64,000 nucleotides of DNA from Singulisphaera sp. GP187. Its GTDB lineage: Bacteria > Planctomycetota > Phycisphaerae > Phycisphaerales > SM1A02. Each line of letters starts with the position of its first letter. Within the stretch, counting starts at the first letter, position 1. The position numbers and the translations under genes were made by a program. The notes beneath the pieces were generated by a model, which worked only from the letters and a program-made list of their open reading frames with translations, did not search any database and was not told where the DNA came from. The DNA is taken from contig CAMBOV010000011.1 of NCBI GenBank assembly GCA_945869475.1, positions 1-64,000 on the forward strand, read 5' to 3'. Of the stretch, positions 45,531 to 54,196 are shown piece after piece.

Positions 45531-46331
45531 TCACTTGGGGGCTGGCGCGTCGTCTTTTCGTTTCATCATTGCGTAGATGACGCTCTGCACAACAACCGAT
45601 TCTCCAACGAGCCGTCCGACGCGCTCGCCCGCTTCACGCACCGAGCGAATCTTTCCCTCGTCGAATTCTGCCTCAAAGTCGCAGAGCGAATTCTCGACGC
45701 CGAGCATCATTGACGCGATCACCGCCCACTCGTGGCGGGTGTCGGGCCAATACTGATTCGTGCGGAGTGTCTCAACAGGCACACTGACTCGCCATCCATC
45801 GCTCGTTTCAACCATTGTCAAGAGTCCGCCGTACGCGGGCTCATCGTCGATCAGAATTGCCGCGGTGCCGTCGCCAAGATCTTCGACCGTCATGCGCGCG
45901 CGCTGCTGCGTCAAAAATCCAAAGGGATCACCCAGCACACGCTTTGCAATCTCGCGGTAGTCGATCCCACCACGTGGAAGTGCCTCGACGCCTGTCTCTG
46001 CCTCTTTGAGAAGCTCATTTGGGAAGCGATCCTTGATCTTCTTCGAGACGCGCCACAACTGCGCGATCATCTGCGACATCTTGTCTTTGACATTCTGGAT
46101 CGCGCTCGCTTCAGTCACTCCATCATCGAACGTGACGTCGCGCGCTTGAACCTCGATCATCTGTGCAAGCCCCTCGGGATGCCCCTGCTCGATCATCTTC
46201 GTGATCGCATCGAGTGCCTTCTGTGGGGTGCTTGTATCGGGGGCATCGCTGCCGCATCCAGGCAGTGCGAGCAGCAGCGCGGTCGTCCAGGCCACGAATG
46301 CGAAGAGAGTGTGTGTCGCTTGATTGTTCAC
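45531..46331 (-). CDS. Predicted lipoprotein of unknown function
   Basis: Read from the GTG at 46329-46331, this is 266 residues with a lipoprotein signal ending LLLALPGC, then an Asp/Thr-rich linker. The body is soluble, mixed alpha/beta, and has no family I can name. A longer upstream frame would run over thiS and is rejected. The start is divergent from thiS, 21 bp apart. It is convergent with the NhaD gene (11 bp). Confidence 0.72.
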   Translation of the reverse strand: MNNQATHTLFAFVAWTTALLLALPGCGSDAPDTSTPQKALDAITKMIEQGHPEGLAQMIEVQARDVTFDDGVTEASAIQNVKDKMSQMIAQLWRVSKKIKDRFPNELLKEAETGVEALPRGGIDYREIAKRVLGDPFGFLTQQRARMTVEDLGDGTAAILIDDEPAYGGLLTMVETSDGWRVSVPVETLRTNQYWPDTRHEWAVIASMMLGVENSLCDFEAEFDEGKIRSVREAGERVGRLVGESVVVQSVIYAMMKRKDDAPAPK

Positions 46332-46352
46332 TTCGCTAATCTTACGACTCTC

Positions 46353-46553
46353 ATGCAGATCACCGTGAATGGAAAACCAGAAACTCTTGCGAGCCCCTCG
46401 ACGGTTGAAGCGGTCGTTGTTCGATTCCGCACCAGCGAGATTCCCTGCGCTGTTGAGGTGAATGGGCGACTCGTTGCGCACAACAAGCGCGCGCAGGTTG
46501 AAGTGCGAGATGGCGACCGGATCGAGATTGTCACACTTGTCGGAGGCGGTTGA
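46353..46553 (+). CDS. thiS: Sulfur carrier protein ThiS
   Basis: ThiS is a 66-residue ubiquitin-fold protein with a C-terminal Gly-Gly that becomes a thiocarboxylate and hands sulfur to ThiG in thiazole synthesis. The sequence starts [12 protein letters not shown] and ends IVTLVGGG. It precedes thiG by 5 bp, the usual thiSG arrangement. It is short and easily missed by gene finders, but the length and terminus are diagnostic. Confidence 0.9.
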   Translation: MQITVNGKPETLASPSTVEAVVVRFRTSEIPCAVEVNGRLVAHNKRAQVEVRDGDRIEIVTLVGGG

Positions 46554-46558
46554 TTCAC

Positions 46559-47425
46559 ATGACCAGAGCACTTGACACACAACAGACGCAGGCGATTCCA
46601 CCACTGAAGGTCGGATCGTTCACTCTTACGAGTCGACTCATCGTCGGCACTGGCAAGTACAGCGACTCGCAGGTGATGAACCGGGCTCTCACCGCCTGCG
46701 GCGCGGACGTCGTGACGGTCGCCGTTCGGCGTGAACGACTCATCGACGCCAACGGCAAGTCGCTCCTCGATGCGATCGACACGTCGAAGTTGACGATCTT
46801 GCCCAACACGGCTGGTTGTTTCACCGCTGAAGATGCCGTGCGCGTCGCTCGTCTTGGACGCGACGTTCTCGAACAGTTCAAGAACCCTGGAGCGCGCTGG
46901 GTGAAACTCGAAGTGCTCGGAGACAAGCGCACGCTCTTGCCAGATCCCGTTGGCACACTCGAAGCCTGTCGCGAACTTGTCGCAGATGGATTCGAAGTGC
47001 TCTGTTATTCGAGTGATGATCCGATCATGGCTGTGCGACTGCGCGATGCTGGCGCGACGAGTGTGATGCCTGCAGGAAGTCCCATTGGATCGGGACGCGG
47101 CATCTCGAATCCAAGCGCGATTTCAATCATCTTAGAACTGCTCAAAGACAAAGCGGCCGGAGGCGATCCAGCATTTCCCGTCATCGTCGACGCTGGCGTT
47201 GGCACACCGAGCGACGTCACGCGCGCGATGGAACTCGGCGCAGATGGCGTGCTCCTCAACACCGCGATCGCGCATGCGAGCGATCCCGTGATGATGGCGC
47301 GTGCGATGCGCATGGCATGCGATTCTGGTTGGATGGGGGCGCACGCAGGTCGAATGCCGATGCGTCGATACGCAAGCGCGTCAAGTCCGTGGGAGGGTGT
47401 CATCACCCACATCCCGGGCGAGTGA
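46559..47425 (+). CDS. thiG: Thiazole synthase ThiG
   Basis: ThiG makes the thiazole ring of thiamine from deoxyxylulose phosphate, dehydroglycine and the ThiS thiocarboxylate. The 288-residue protein shows LIVGTGKY, the conserved WVKLEVLGD lysine, [16 protein letters not shown], and [33 protein letters not shown]. The ATG at 46559-46561 is chosen over an upstream TTG. The gene overlaps the convergent amidotransferase gene by 45 bp. The pyruvate dehydrogenase in the window is a thiamine-dependent consumer. Confidence 0.95.
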   Translation: MTRALDTQQTQAIPPLKVGSFTLTSRLIVGTGKYSDSQVMNRALTACGADVVTVAVRRERLIDANGKSLLDAIDTSKLTILPNTAGCFTAEDAVRVARLGRDVLEQFKNPGARWVKLEVLGDKRTLLPDPVGTLEACRELVADGFEVLCYSSDDPIMAVRLRDAGATSVMPAGSPIGSGRGISNPSAISIILELLKDKAAGGDPAFPVIVDAGVGTPSDVTRAMELGADGVLLNTAIAHASDPVMMARAMRMACDSGWMGAHAGRMPMRRYASASSPWEGVITHIPGE

Positions 47426-48001
47426 GCGAAGAAAGTTGCCGAGCAACTGTGGTCCCTCGGTCGAAAGAAAACTCTCGGGGTGAAACTGCACGCCATCCAT
47501 GGATGCCCTGCCAGCTGGTGATTTCCAGCGAAGGCCCATGACTTCGTCTTGTGCGGTCCATGCAGAAATTTCGAAGTCATTGGTGACCGTCGCGCGCTCG
47601 ACGATCAGCGAGTGGTACCTCGTGGCCGTGGTCGGACTCGAGAGCCCCTCAAAGATGCCCTTGCCATCGTGAAAGATCGGCGAGGTCTTGCCGTGCACCG
47701 GGCGATCCGTGCGTTTGACCGTCATTCCATGCACATCGCCGATCGTTTGGTGCCCGAGACAGACTCCAAGAATCGGAATTTCACCGCGAAATGTGCGAAT
47801 AAGTTCTCCGCAGACTCCGCTTTCTTTGGGGGTGCACGGGCCAGGCGAGATCACCAGCCACTGTGGATGCAGTTCGCGCGCTTGCTCGCAGGTGATCGCA
47901 TCATTGCGCACAACCTGAATTGCCATCGATCGATCGAGCACGCCGAAGGCCTGCACGAGATTCCACGTGAACGAGTCATAGTTGTCGATCAAGAGGAGCA
48001 T
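47381..48001 (-). CDS. trpG: Anthranilate/aminodeoxychorismate synthase glutamine amidotransferase
   Basis: A 206-residue class-I glutaminase that supplies ammonia to TrpE (or PabB). The catalytic Cys81 lies in GVCLGHQ, and the His-Glu pair in GVQFHPESF; the oxyanion and substrate region YHSLIVER is present. The ATG at 47999-48001 gives [17 protein letters not shown], the standard N-terminus. It is not beside trpE (12.5-14.1 kb), so it may serve both tryptophan and folate pathways. Its 3' end overlaps thiG. Confidence 0.92.
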   Translation of the reverse strand: MLLLIDNYDSFTWNLVQAFGVLDRSMAIQVVRNDAITCEQARELHPQWLVISPGPCTPKESGVCGELIRTFRGEIPILGVCLGHQTIGDVHGMTVKRTDRPVHGKTSPIFHDGKGIFEGLSSPTTATRYHSLIVERATVTNDFEISAWTAQDEVMGLRWKSPAGRASMDGVQFHPESFLSTEGPQLLGNFLRSLARDVGDDTLPRT

Positions 48002-48073
48002 GGATCGAAGTCGGTGAGCGGAGTCGGTGAGCGCCAGAAGCGACTCGCGAAGGATAGTCACCTCTGCCGCACG

Positions 48074-48098
48074 AAAAACCCCGCCTCAAGGACGGGGT
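48074..48098 (-). terminator. Intrinsic terminator after tRNA-Ala
   Basis: On the minus strand, ACCCCG and CGGGGT pair across a short loop (48078-48098), followed by a five-T run (48074-48078). It lies 19 bp downstream of the tRNA gene. Confidence 0.8.
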
Positions 48099-48116
48099 CT
48101 TTCACAAACGTTTCAG

Positions 48117-48189
48117 TGGAGTGGATGAGGATCGAACTCACAACCTCATGAATGCGATTCAAGCGCTCTCCCAATTGAGCTACCACCCC
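48117..48189 (-). tRNA. tRNA-Ala, anticodon CGC
   Basis: A 73-nt cloverleaf on the minus strand. The acceptor stem pairs GGGGUGG with CCACUCC and keeps the G3-U70 wobble that marks alanine tRNAs. The D-arm GCUC...GAGC and T-arm with UUCGAUC loop are normal. The anticodon loop AUCGCAU reads CGC at 34-36, for the GCG codon. One U28-U42 mismatch is seen in the anticodon stem. CCA is not encoded. TATACT at 48212-48217 is a possible -10 just upstream; a -35 is unclear. It lies between trpG and mutS. Confidence 0.93.
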
Positions 48190-48264
48190 TGAGAAGACTC
48201 AGAGCGAAAAAAGTATAGCGGCTCGTGTTGGAAGCGCACGGGTGAGGCGCGTAGCCTCCTTCAT

Positions 48265-50931
48265 GTGACTTCTGAAACCGCGAACAACGAGAGAGAGACG
48301 AAAGAGACACTGCCCGTCACTCGCGAGACTCCCGCGATGCGCCAGTATCAGCGTTTCAAAGCTGAGCATCCAGGATGCATGCTCTTCTTTCGAATGGGCG
48401 ACTTCTACGAGATGTTTCACGAGGACGCCGTACGCGCCCACCGCATTCTCGGCATCACACTGACGCAGCGAAGTGCGGGAGTTCCGATGGCGGGAGTTCC
48501 ATTTCATTGCGCTGAGGGGTATCTGCGCCGACTCGTCGAGCACGGCGAGCGTGTCGCTGTCTGCGAGCAGATTCAGGATCCAAAGGATGCCAAGGGCGTG
48601 GTCGATCGCGCGGTGGTGCGCGTCGTTACTCCCGGCACCCGCGTCGACGAAGCGTTGCTCGAGTCGGGTGCGCACAATGTGATTGCTGCGGTCGCACGCG
48701 CGAGTGATCGCGCGGCGATCGCGCTGGTCGAACTCTCCACTGGATCGTTCACCGTCGTGCCGTGCGATGCCTCGAGTCTCGCAGATGAACTCGCGCGCGC
48801 AGCGCCATCGGAGATCGTCTGTGCAGAGGAGGCGACGTTGGCGAGCGGAGTGCTCGTGCGTGATCTCGCTGCGTCGATGCGCGTGCCTCTGACGACGAGA
48901 GCCCCGTGGTCGATGGGAGGCGAAGAATCTGCGAGTGTTCTGCGCCGACACTACGGAGTCGCATCCGCAACTGCATGGACTCTCGACGACCCTTCGATCT
49001 GTGCTGCAGGCGGGCTGCTCGCATACCTGCTCGAAACCCAGTCGGGGCTGGCCGTCGACGGAGCCGCTGGAACCTCTGCCGGAGTGCGCAGTTTGTCGCA
49101 TCTTGAGGCGCCGCGCCTCGTCGATCGATCGAAGTGTGTGATCCTCGACGCATTCACTCTGCGCGCACTCGAAATCGAACGAACATCGCTCGCGGGGACG
49201 ACCGACGCGTCGCTGGTGGCAACCCTGAGCACCGCACGCACTCCAATGGGACGACGCATGTTGCGCGACTGGCTGTGCTTTCCGCTGCGCGATCGACACG
49301 CCATCGAGAGCCGACTCGACGCAGTCGCCGCACTTGTCCAAGATGCGTCGCTTCGAGAGTCTCTCTCGTCTGTGCTCGCCCGCATTCAAGATGTCGCGCG
49401 CATTCACGGGCGCGTTGCGATGCGTCGAGCGACTCCACGCGACATCGTCGCGCTCGGCAGATCGCTCGCGGCACTTGCGACGACCCTCGAGATTCTCGAA
49501 GGAGTTGGCGCTTTCGCAGAGTCGTACGCACGACTGGGCGCACTGGGCCGTGAGTTGACCGAGCTTGGACTCCGCATCGTTCGCTCGTGTGTCGACGATC
49601 CTCCAGCACACCTGCGAGAGGGCGGGCTTCTGCGCGAAGGCGTCGACCCTGAACTCGACGATGCGAAGATGCTTCAGCGGAATGCAGGCGAGTGGATCGC
49701 CAACTATCAGGCACAGTTGATTGGCGAGAGCGGCATCGAAAGTCTGCGCACGGGGTTCAACCGAGTCTTTGGCTACTACATCGAAGTCACTCACACACAC
49801 TCCGCGCGCGTGCCGATCACGTTCACGCGCACGCAGACGCTGCGCAATGCCGAGCGGTACATCACGCCTGAACTCAAGGCCTTCGAGGATCGCGTTCTGC
49901 ATGCAGAATCCCGCGCGTTCGAGCGGGAGCGGCAGCTGTTCGATCAACTCATCGATGCCATCGCGGCTCGCGCGAGCGAGATCGCTTCGTTCGCGAGCGA
50001 GATTGCACAGTTGGATTGCCTCACCTCGTTCGCCGAGACCGCTGTTCGCCACCGATATGTGCGCCCTGAAATCACACAGAGTCCATCCCTCGAGATCGAA
50101 GAGGGACGCCACCCAGTGCTCGACCGAACACTCGGCGCAAAGTTCGTCCCCAACGATTGCTCGCTCGGCACGGACGGCACACCGTCGACGCTCGCGCTCG
50201 TCACCGGTCCAAACATGGCTGGCAAGTCGACGTTCATTCGACAGAATGCGCTGATTGCGCTGATGGCGCTCGCAGGAAGTTTCGTGCCAGCGAAGCGCGC
50301 AGTGGTGGGACTCTGCGACCGCATCTTCGCGCGCATTGGAGCAGGCGACGAACTGCACACGGGACGCTCCACCTTTATGGTCGAGATGACTGAGACGGCC
50401 AACATTTTGCACCACGCAACGCAGCGAACGATCGTTGTGCTCGATGAGATTGGCCGCGGCACGAGCACCTACGACGGACTCAGCCTCGCCTGGGCGATCA
50501 CCGAATGGCTCGCGGCCCGCAAGACGCGCACACTTTTCGCAACGCACTACCACGAGCTCACCTCGCTCGCCGATGGCGACTCGACCATTGCGAACTTGCA
50601 CGTCTGCGTGCGTGAATGGAAAGACGAGGTCATCTTTCTGCACCGCATCGAACCGGGACGCGCCGACCGCTCGTACGGCATTCACGTGGCGAAACTTGCT
50701 GGCATCCCCCCCGCGGTCGTCGACCGCGCGCGTCGCGTGCTCGAATCACTGACGACTGAGGGTGTGCCAGTGCGAAAGTCACAGCGTGACGAGGCGCAGG
50801 GATTGTTGTTCTCTCAACCCACGGAGCATCCACTCGTCGCCGAACTGCGCGACCTCTCCCTTGATGGGCTCACGCCGCTCGATGCGTTCGACTTGATTCG
50901 CACGTGGAAATCGCGCGAAAATCAGCAGTGA
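48265..50931 (+). CDS. mutS: DNA mismatch repair protein MutS
   Basis: MutS recognises base mismatches and small loops and starts repair with MutL. Starting at the GTG at 48265, it is 888 residues. The mismatch-binding F-x-E is at F47-Y48-E49 in MGDFYEMF. The ATPase has Walker A GPNMAGKST (about residue 648) and DEIGRGTSTYDG. Length and order are normal for MutS1. An ATG at 48263 is followed at once by TGA and cannot be the start. A 12-bp tandem repeat begins 6 bp after its stop. Confidence 0.95.
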   Translation: MTSETANNERETKETLPVTRETPAMRQYQRFKAEHPGCMLFFRMGDFYEMFHEDAVRAHRILGITLTQRSAGVPMAGVPFHCAEGYLRRLVEHGERVAVCEQIQDPKDAKGVVDRAVVRVVTPGTRVDEALLESGAHNVIAAVARASDRAAIALVELSTGSFTVVPCDASSLADELARAAPSEIVCAEEATLASGVLVRDLAASMRVPLTTRAPWSMGGEESASVLRRHYGVASATAWTLDDPSICAAGGLLAYLLETQSGLAVDGAAGTSAGVRSLSHLEAPRLVDRSKCVILDAFTLRALEIERTSLAGTTDASLVATLSTARTPMGRRMLRDWLCFPLRDRHAIESRLDAVAALVQDASLRESLSSVLARIQDVARIHGRVAMRRATPRDIVALGRSLAALATTLEILEGVGAFAESYARLGALGRELTELGLRIVRSCVDDPPAHLREGGLLREGVDPELDDAKMLQRNAGEWIANYQAQLIGESGIESLRTGFNRVFGYYIEVTHTHSARVPITFTRTQTLRNAERYITPELKAFEDRVLHAESRAFERERQLFDQLIDAIAARASEIASFASEIAQLDCLTSFAETAVRHRYVRPEITQSPSLEIEEGRHPVLDRTLGAKFVPNDCSLGTDGTPSTLALVTGPNMAGKSTFIRQNALIALMALAGSFVPAKRAVVGLCDRIFARIGAGDELHTGRSTFMVEMTETANILHHATQRTIVVLDEIGRGTSTYDGLSLAWAITEWLAARKTRTLFATHYHELTSLADGDSTIANLHVCVREWKDEVIFLHRIEPGRADRSYGIHVAKLAGIPPAVVDRARRVLESLTTEGVPVRKSQRDEAQGLLFSQPTEHPLVAELRDLSLDGLTPLDAFDLIRTWKSRENQQ

Positions 50932-50936
50932 CTCTT

Positions 50937-50982
50937 GCTGCGCTTGGGGCTGCGCTTGGGGCTGCGTTTGGGGCTGCGCTTA
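50937..50982. repeat. 12-bp tandem repeat, 3.8 copies
   Basis: Units of GCTGCGCTTGGG, two exact, one with a single change and one partial, starting 6 bp after the mutS stop. The 273-bp gap to the next gene otherwise holds a transposase remnant and an inverted repeat. No intact gene is seen there. Confidence 0.85.
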
Positions 50983-51103
50983 GCAGGACGCTGAAGAACC
51001 CTTGACAGAGACACTTTTCGTCGAACATGCGATCAAGCGAGATGGCGTTGAAAAGTTCCTCCCGGTCAGCGACGGAGTCGCTCCGACACCGTGCGACGCC
51101 TCT

Positions 51104-51184
51104 TCACGCTGCGAGCAGTTTGCACATTCGCGCTAGGTTGTAAACCGCGGCGGTCAGCCGGACCTCCAGACACTTGGTGTCCAC
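51104..51184 (-). pseudogene. Remnant of a transposase C-terminus
   Basis: On the minus strand, 26 codons read VDTKCLEVRLTAAVYNLARM and end CKLLAA before a stop at 51104-51106. The AAVYNLARM-type ending resembles the C-terminal end of DDE transposases such as IS1182/IS5-like elements. Nothing upstream in frame looks like the rest of the enzyme, so this is a truncated relic. Family assignment is by pattern and weak. Confidence 0.45.
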
Positions 51185-51201
51185 CAAATCTGGGGAGGTC
51201 C
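51160..51201. repeat. Inverted repeat resembling an IS end
   Basis: GGACCTCC (51160-51167) and GGAGGTCC (51194-51201) are perfect arms, with AGA and TCT able to extend the match. The right arm, read outward, ends in an IS3-like T-G-G-A-C-C-T-C-C pattern. It overlaps the transposase remnant and abuts the efflux gene. It could be the terminal repeat of a lost element. Confidence 0.4.
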
Positions 51202-51203
51202 AC

Positions 51204-52379
51204 TTAGGGCTGCGTCCCAGGCTGAGGCACTGCCGGCGTCGCAGGCACCGTCAGCGTGTCAAGCCAACTCTCGACTGCATCAGGAAGCAGCGGCTTGAGA
51301 ATGTCAGGCACCTCGCGTCGTTTCTTCGTGTCAACAATCGCAGTCGCCGTCGCCCCCATTCGATAGGGCGTCTTCGCATCGGTCGAGCCCATCACGATTC
51401 GCACCGGAAATCGTTGCGCGAGCCGAACCCAATCGAGCGTCGGCGACACCGTTGGCAAGACTCCGTTCGCTCCTTGATCGGCGTCATAAAGCGCCCACCC
51501 GATCCCTTGCACTGTTCCGTGAAATTTCGCCCGCGGATAGGCCATCAGATAGACCTCAACATCCATCCCAGCTTCGATCGCTCGAATATCCGTCTCCTGA
51601 AAGTTCGCGAGCAAGAACCAGTTTGACGTATCGACGAGCGCAAAAATCTGCGCGCCGCGCTGCGCATACTGCCCTGCTGAGACGTTGAAATTCGTGACGT
51701 ATCCACCGACGGGCGAACGCACTTCGCAATACCCAACGTTCAACTGCTTCTCAACCACCATTGCCTGTGCCTTCGCACGGCGAACATTCACATCGCCGAT
51801 CTGTCCGAGATTTGCGCGAGCCTGCGAGATTGCAGCGGTCGCCTGCGCAACGCCCGCGCGCGCCGTGCGCACACTTCGCTGCGCTGCATCGATTTGGTCG
51901 GGAGTGACGAACTGCTTTGGCAGAAGTGGCTCGATGCGCGCGAGATATTGTTCGTTGTACAGAGCGACGGCCTCAGCGCTGACGAGGTCTGCCTCGCGCT
52001 GAATGATCGTGTCGGTCAGCGCGCGAATCTCAAGTTCGACGTACGCCAAGTTCGCCACGGCCACGTCGAGTTCTGCCTGGTAGGGGCGCACATCGATGCG
52101 AAAGAGCAGATCTCCAACGCGCACTTCTTGGTTGTCGACGACGGCGAGTTCGGTGACGTATCCCGCGACGTTTGCGGAGATTCCAACGATGTTTGCGCGC
52201 AGATAGGCGTCATCCGTACGGGGGCGAATGTCGAGTTCCCACCAGGTGAGGAATGACAGAATCACAGCGCAGAAGACGGCCGCGATTCCAAAGATGCGTC
52301 CAATGAGTGGACGAAGGCTCACCGGAACGAATCCACGCGGCGCCGCCATCGTCGGTAGTGTCGGGTTCGCGTCGCTCAT
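51204..52379 (-). CDS. HlyD/EmrA-type efflux periplasmic adaptor (MdtN-like)
   Basis: A 391-residue membrane-fusion protein from the ATG at 52377-52379. One N-terminal transmembrane helix (about residues 25-48) is followed by beta-barrel and lipoyl half-motifs (ISANVAGYVTELAV, VRSPVGGYVTNFNVSAGQ) around a long helical hairpin (about 90-205). A C-terminal beta domain follows. It bridges an inner-membrane exporter to a TolC-type channel. It overlaps the ytcA-like gene by ATGA, an order seen in mdtNOP-linked loci of enterobacteria. No inner-membrane permease gene is adjacent. Confidence 0.88.
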   Translation of the reverse strand: MSDANPTLPTMAAPRGFVPVSLRPLIGRIFGIAAVFCAVILSFLTWWELDIRPRTDDAYLRANIVGISANVAGYVTELAVVDNQEVRVGDLLFRIDVRPYQAELDVAVANLAYVELEIRALTDTIIQREADLVSAEAVALYNEQYLARIEPLLPKQFVTPDQIDAAQRSVRTARAGVAQATAAISQARANLGQIGDVNVRRAKAQAMVVEKQLNVGYCEVRSPVGGYVTNFNVSAGQYAQRGAQIFALVDTSNWFLLANFQETDIRAIEAGMDVEVYLMAYPRAKFHGTVQGIGWALYDADQGANGVLPTVSPTLDWVRLAQRFPVRIVMGSTDAKTPYRMGATATAIVDTKKRREVPDILKPLLPDAVESWLDTLTVPATPAVPQPGTQP

Positions 52380-52636
52380 GTGCGAAAGAATCCCAACCAG
52401 AGCGCGAGTGTCCACGCGAGATAGACAAGGAAATACACCGTGATCTTTGGACCGATGAACGGCTCGATCCCCGCCCGTCGCACGATCAATCGAGTGATCG
52501 TGAGCAGCGCAGCCGCAACAACGAGACACATCAGCCACGCAGGAAAGAATGCGCCGTCGATGCTGAGAATTGGATCGCACCCCATCAGCGCGCCCGTGCT
52601 GAGTATCGCCAACCATCGAGCACGGTGCACTTGCAT
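52376..52636 (-). CDS. YtcA family small membrane lipoprotein
   Basis: An 86-residue protein from the ATG at 52634-52636, with a lipobox ending ALMGC at about position 19. DGAFFPAWL and two hydrophobic helices (about residues 33-52 and 64-84) follow. The pattern of a lipid-anchored N-terminus, A-F/Y-F/Y-P-x-W motif and two helices matches YtcA, which sits with mdtNOP in E. coli. Its function is not established. It is cotranslated with the MdtN-like adaptor and divergent from the TolC-like gene. Confidence 0.8.
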   Translation of the reverse strand: MQVHRARWLAILSTGALMGCDPILSIDGAFFPAWLMCLVVAAALLTITRLIVRRAGIEPFIGPKITVYFLVYLAWTLALWLGFFRT

Positions 52637-52646
52637 CTCGCCAAGG

Positions 52647-52669
52647 GTAACGCAGGTGTTACTCTGCGT
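52647..52669. promoter_or_regulatory. Overlapping palindromes, candidate operator
   Basis: GTAAC-N6-GTTAC (52647-52662) overlaps ACGCAG-N8-CTGCGT (52650-52669) in the 35-bp space between the divergent ytcA-like and TolC-like genes. Such symmetry suits a dimeric repressor acting on both promoters. No regulator gene is adjacent. Confidence 0.5.
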
Positions 52670-52671
52670 GT

Positions 52672-54174
52672 ATGCATCCACGCACTCTTTGCCTCACTGC
52701 TTGCGCCGCACTCGTGGCGAGTGCAGCACTGAGTGGCTGCGTGATGGACGGCCCATTCGTCTCGGCCGACATCGACAAACTCGTCTCGAAAGATTCGGCC
52801 GTGGCGTGGTCGCGCCATGGCGCCGAACCTCCCGTGACACCACTCGCAGTACCGGTAAGTTTGGCGGCGGCGCCGGTTGATCGAGCCGACACCCACCGAG
52901 CGCAGAATGTGCGTGATTCTGATGCTGACCGCATCGAGCCACCGATGTCGTTGCCACTCTGCGTCGACATGGCTCTCTCGAAAAGTCCCGTCACTCGCGC
53001 CGCGTGGGAATCGGCGCGCGCGACGGCTGCTACCGTCGGAATTGCCGATGCCGCCTACATGCCCGACATTTTCTTCACTGGAGAAGTCGGACCTGAACAA
53101 GATCTCGTGGGGCCAATTCGAAACCAGCAGAATCTTGGTCTCGCGGCGATCGGATTGAATTGGGTGTTGATGGATTTCGGGCGCCGCGACGCTGACAGCG
53201 CACGCGCACGCGCGCAAATGATCGGCGCGAACTATTCGTTCAATCGTGCGATGCAGAAGCTGGTGTACGAGGTGCAGGCCGCCTATTTCAACCTCGATGC
53301 GAAGCACTCACTGCGCGAGGCGGCGCGCGAAAATGTCGCGACGGCGCGCAAGCAACTCGATGCCACCGAAGATCGCATGACCGTCGGACTCGCCACCCGT
53401 CCCGAAGTCTTGCAGGCGCGCCAACAATTCTTGCAGGCGAACTACGACCTCGAGGATGCCAAAGCCGCAGTCTTTGGAGCGCAAGCGCGGCTCTCGGTTG
53501 CAATGGGTGTGCCTGCAGACCGTCCATGCGACATCGTGCGACTCAGCGCCCTCCCCCTGCCAGAGAACCTCACGACGGCGATTGACCGTTCGATTGCCAC
53601 GGCGCTCGAGCAACGGCCCGACATCGCCGCGGCACTCTCACAGGTTCGTGCGCGTGAAGAGCAAGTCAAGCGAGCGGAGGCGAACTTTCTTCCAATCATT
53701 TCGTTTGAAGGATTCGGGGGGGTTTCAAGCCAGAATTACAACGTGCAGATTGCACCGCAAAACACTCCAAATGATGGATCGAGCACTTTCGGAAACTATT
53801 CAGCCAAGCTCACCGGGACGTGGCTGATCTTTGATGGATATGAGCGGGCGCATGCGCTTCAGCAGGCGCGAAGCGAAGTGCGCGCCGCGCACGCGTCGCT
53901 CGAGAATCTCAGACTCCAAACAACTGGAGAGGTCTGGACGGGTTACTTCGAATTCTTCGCAGCGCAAAAGCGCTACGAGGCGGGCGTCGCTTTGCTGACT
54001 GCATCGCAAGATTCCTACGAGAGCGTCTACCAGAGTTACCTCAACGGACTCGTCACGATCAACGATCTCTTGCAAGCTGAGTCGGATCTCTTCGATTCAC
54101 GCTTCGAACTTATCAAGTCGCGCGCACAACTTCTGACCGCAAGCGCGACGTTTGTGCTCGCACTGGGCAGTTAG
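52672..54174 (+). CDS. TolC/NodT-type outer-membrane efflux lipoprotein (MdtP-like)
   Basis: A 500-residue outer-membrane channel with a lipobox ending ALSGC at about residue 23. It has the two repeated outer-membrane efflux domains: residues about 95-290 and 310-495, each with long helices and a Q-A-x-x-x-x-E-N/D-A pattern. NodT-type proteins form trimeric channels that work with HlyD-type adaptors. It is divergent from the MdtN/YtcA-like pair and shares the candidate operator. Convergent with mraY (22 bp). Confidence 0.9.
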   Translation: MHPRTLCLTACAALVASAALSGCVMDGPFVSADIDKLVSKDSAVAWSRHGAEPPVTPLAVPVSLAAAPVDRADTHRAQNVRDSDADRIEPPMSLPLCVDMALSKSPVTRAAWESARATAATVGIADAAYMPDIFFTGEVGPEQDLVGPIRNQQNLGLAAIGLNWVLMDFGRRDADSARARAQMIGANYSFNRAMQKLVYEVQAAYFNLDAKHSLREAARENVATARKQLDATEDRMTVGLATRPEVLQARQQFLQANYDLEDAKAAVFGAQARLSVAMGVPADRPCDIVRLSALPLPENLTTAIDRSIATALEQRPDIAAALSQVRAREEQVKRAEANFLPIISFEGFGGVSSQNYNVQIAPQNTPNDGSSTFGNYSAKLTGTWLIFDGYERAHALQQARSEVRAAHASLENLRLQTTGEVWTGYFEFFAAQKRYEAGVALLTASQDSYESVYQSYLNGLVTINDLLQAESDLFDSRFELIKSRAQLLTASATFVLALGS

Positions 54175-54196
54175 TCGCCGCTTCCGTGCGGCTCTC

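Noticed and set aside
46353-46604. Start of the minus-strand lipoprotein upstream of 46331
   Set aside because: The longer open frame runs antisense to thiS and lacks a signal; the GTG at 46331 directly precedes a lipoprotein signal.
48263-48268. ATG before the mutS GTG
   Set aside because: It is followed at once by TGA, so it cannot begin mutS; the GTG at 48265 is used.
48199-50685. 828-codon open frame antisense to mutS
   Set aside because: Opposite to a clear MutS with intact motifs; the sequence is Arg/Glu/Asp-rich with no fold or motif, as expected from the antisense of GC-rich codons.
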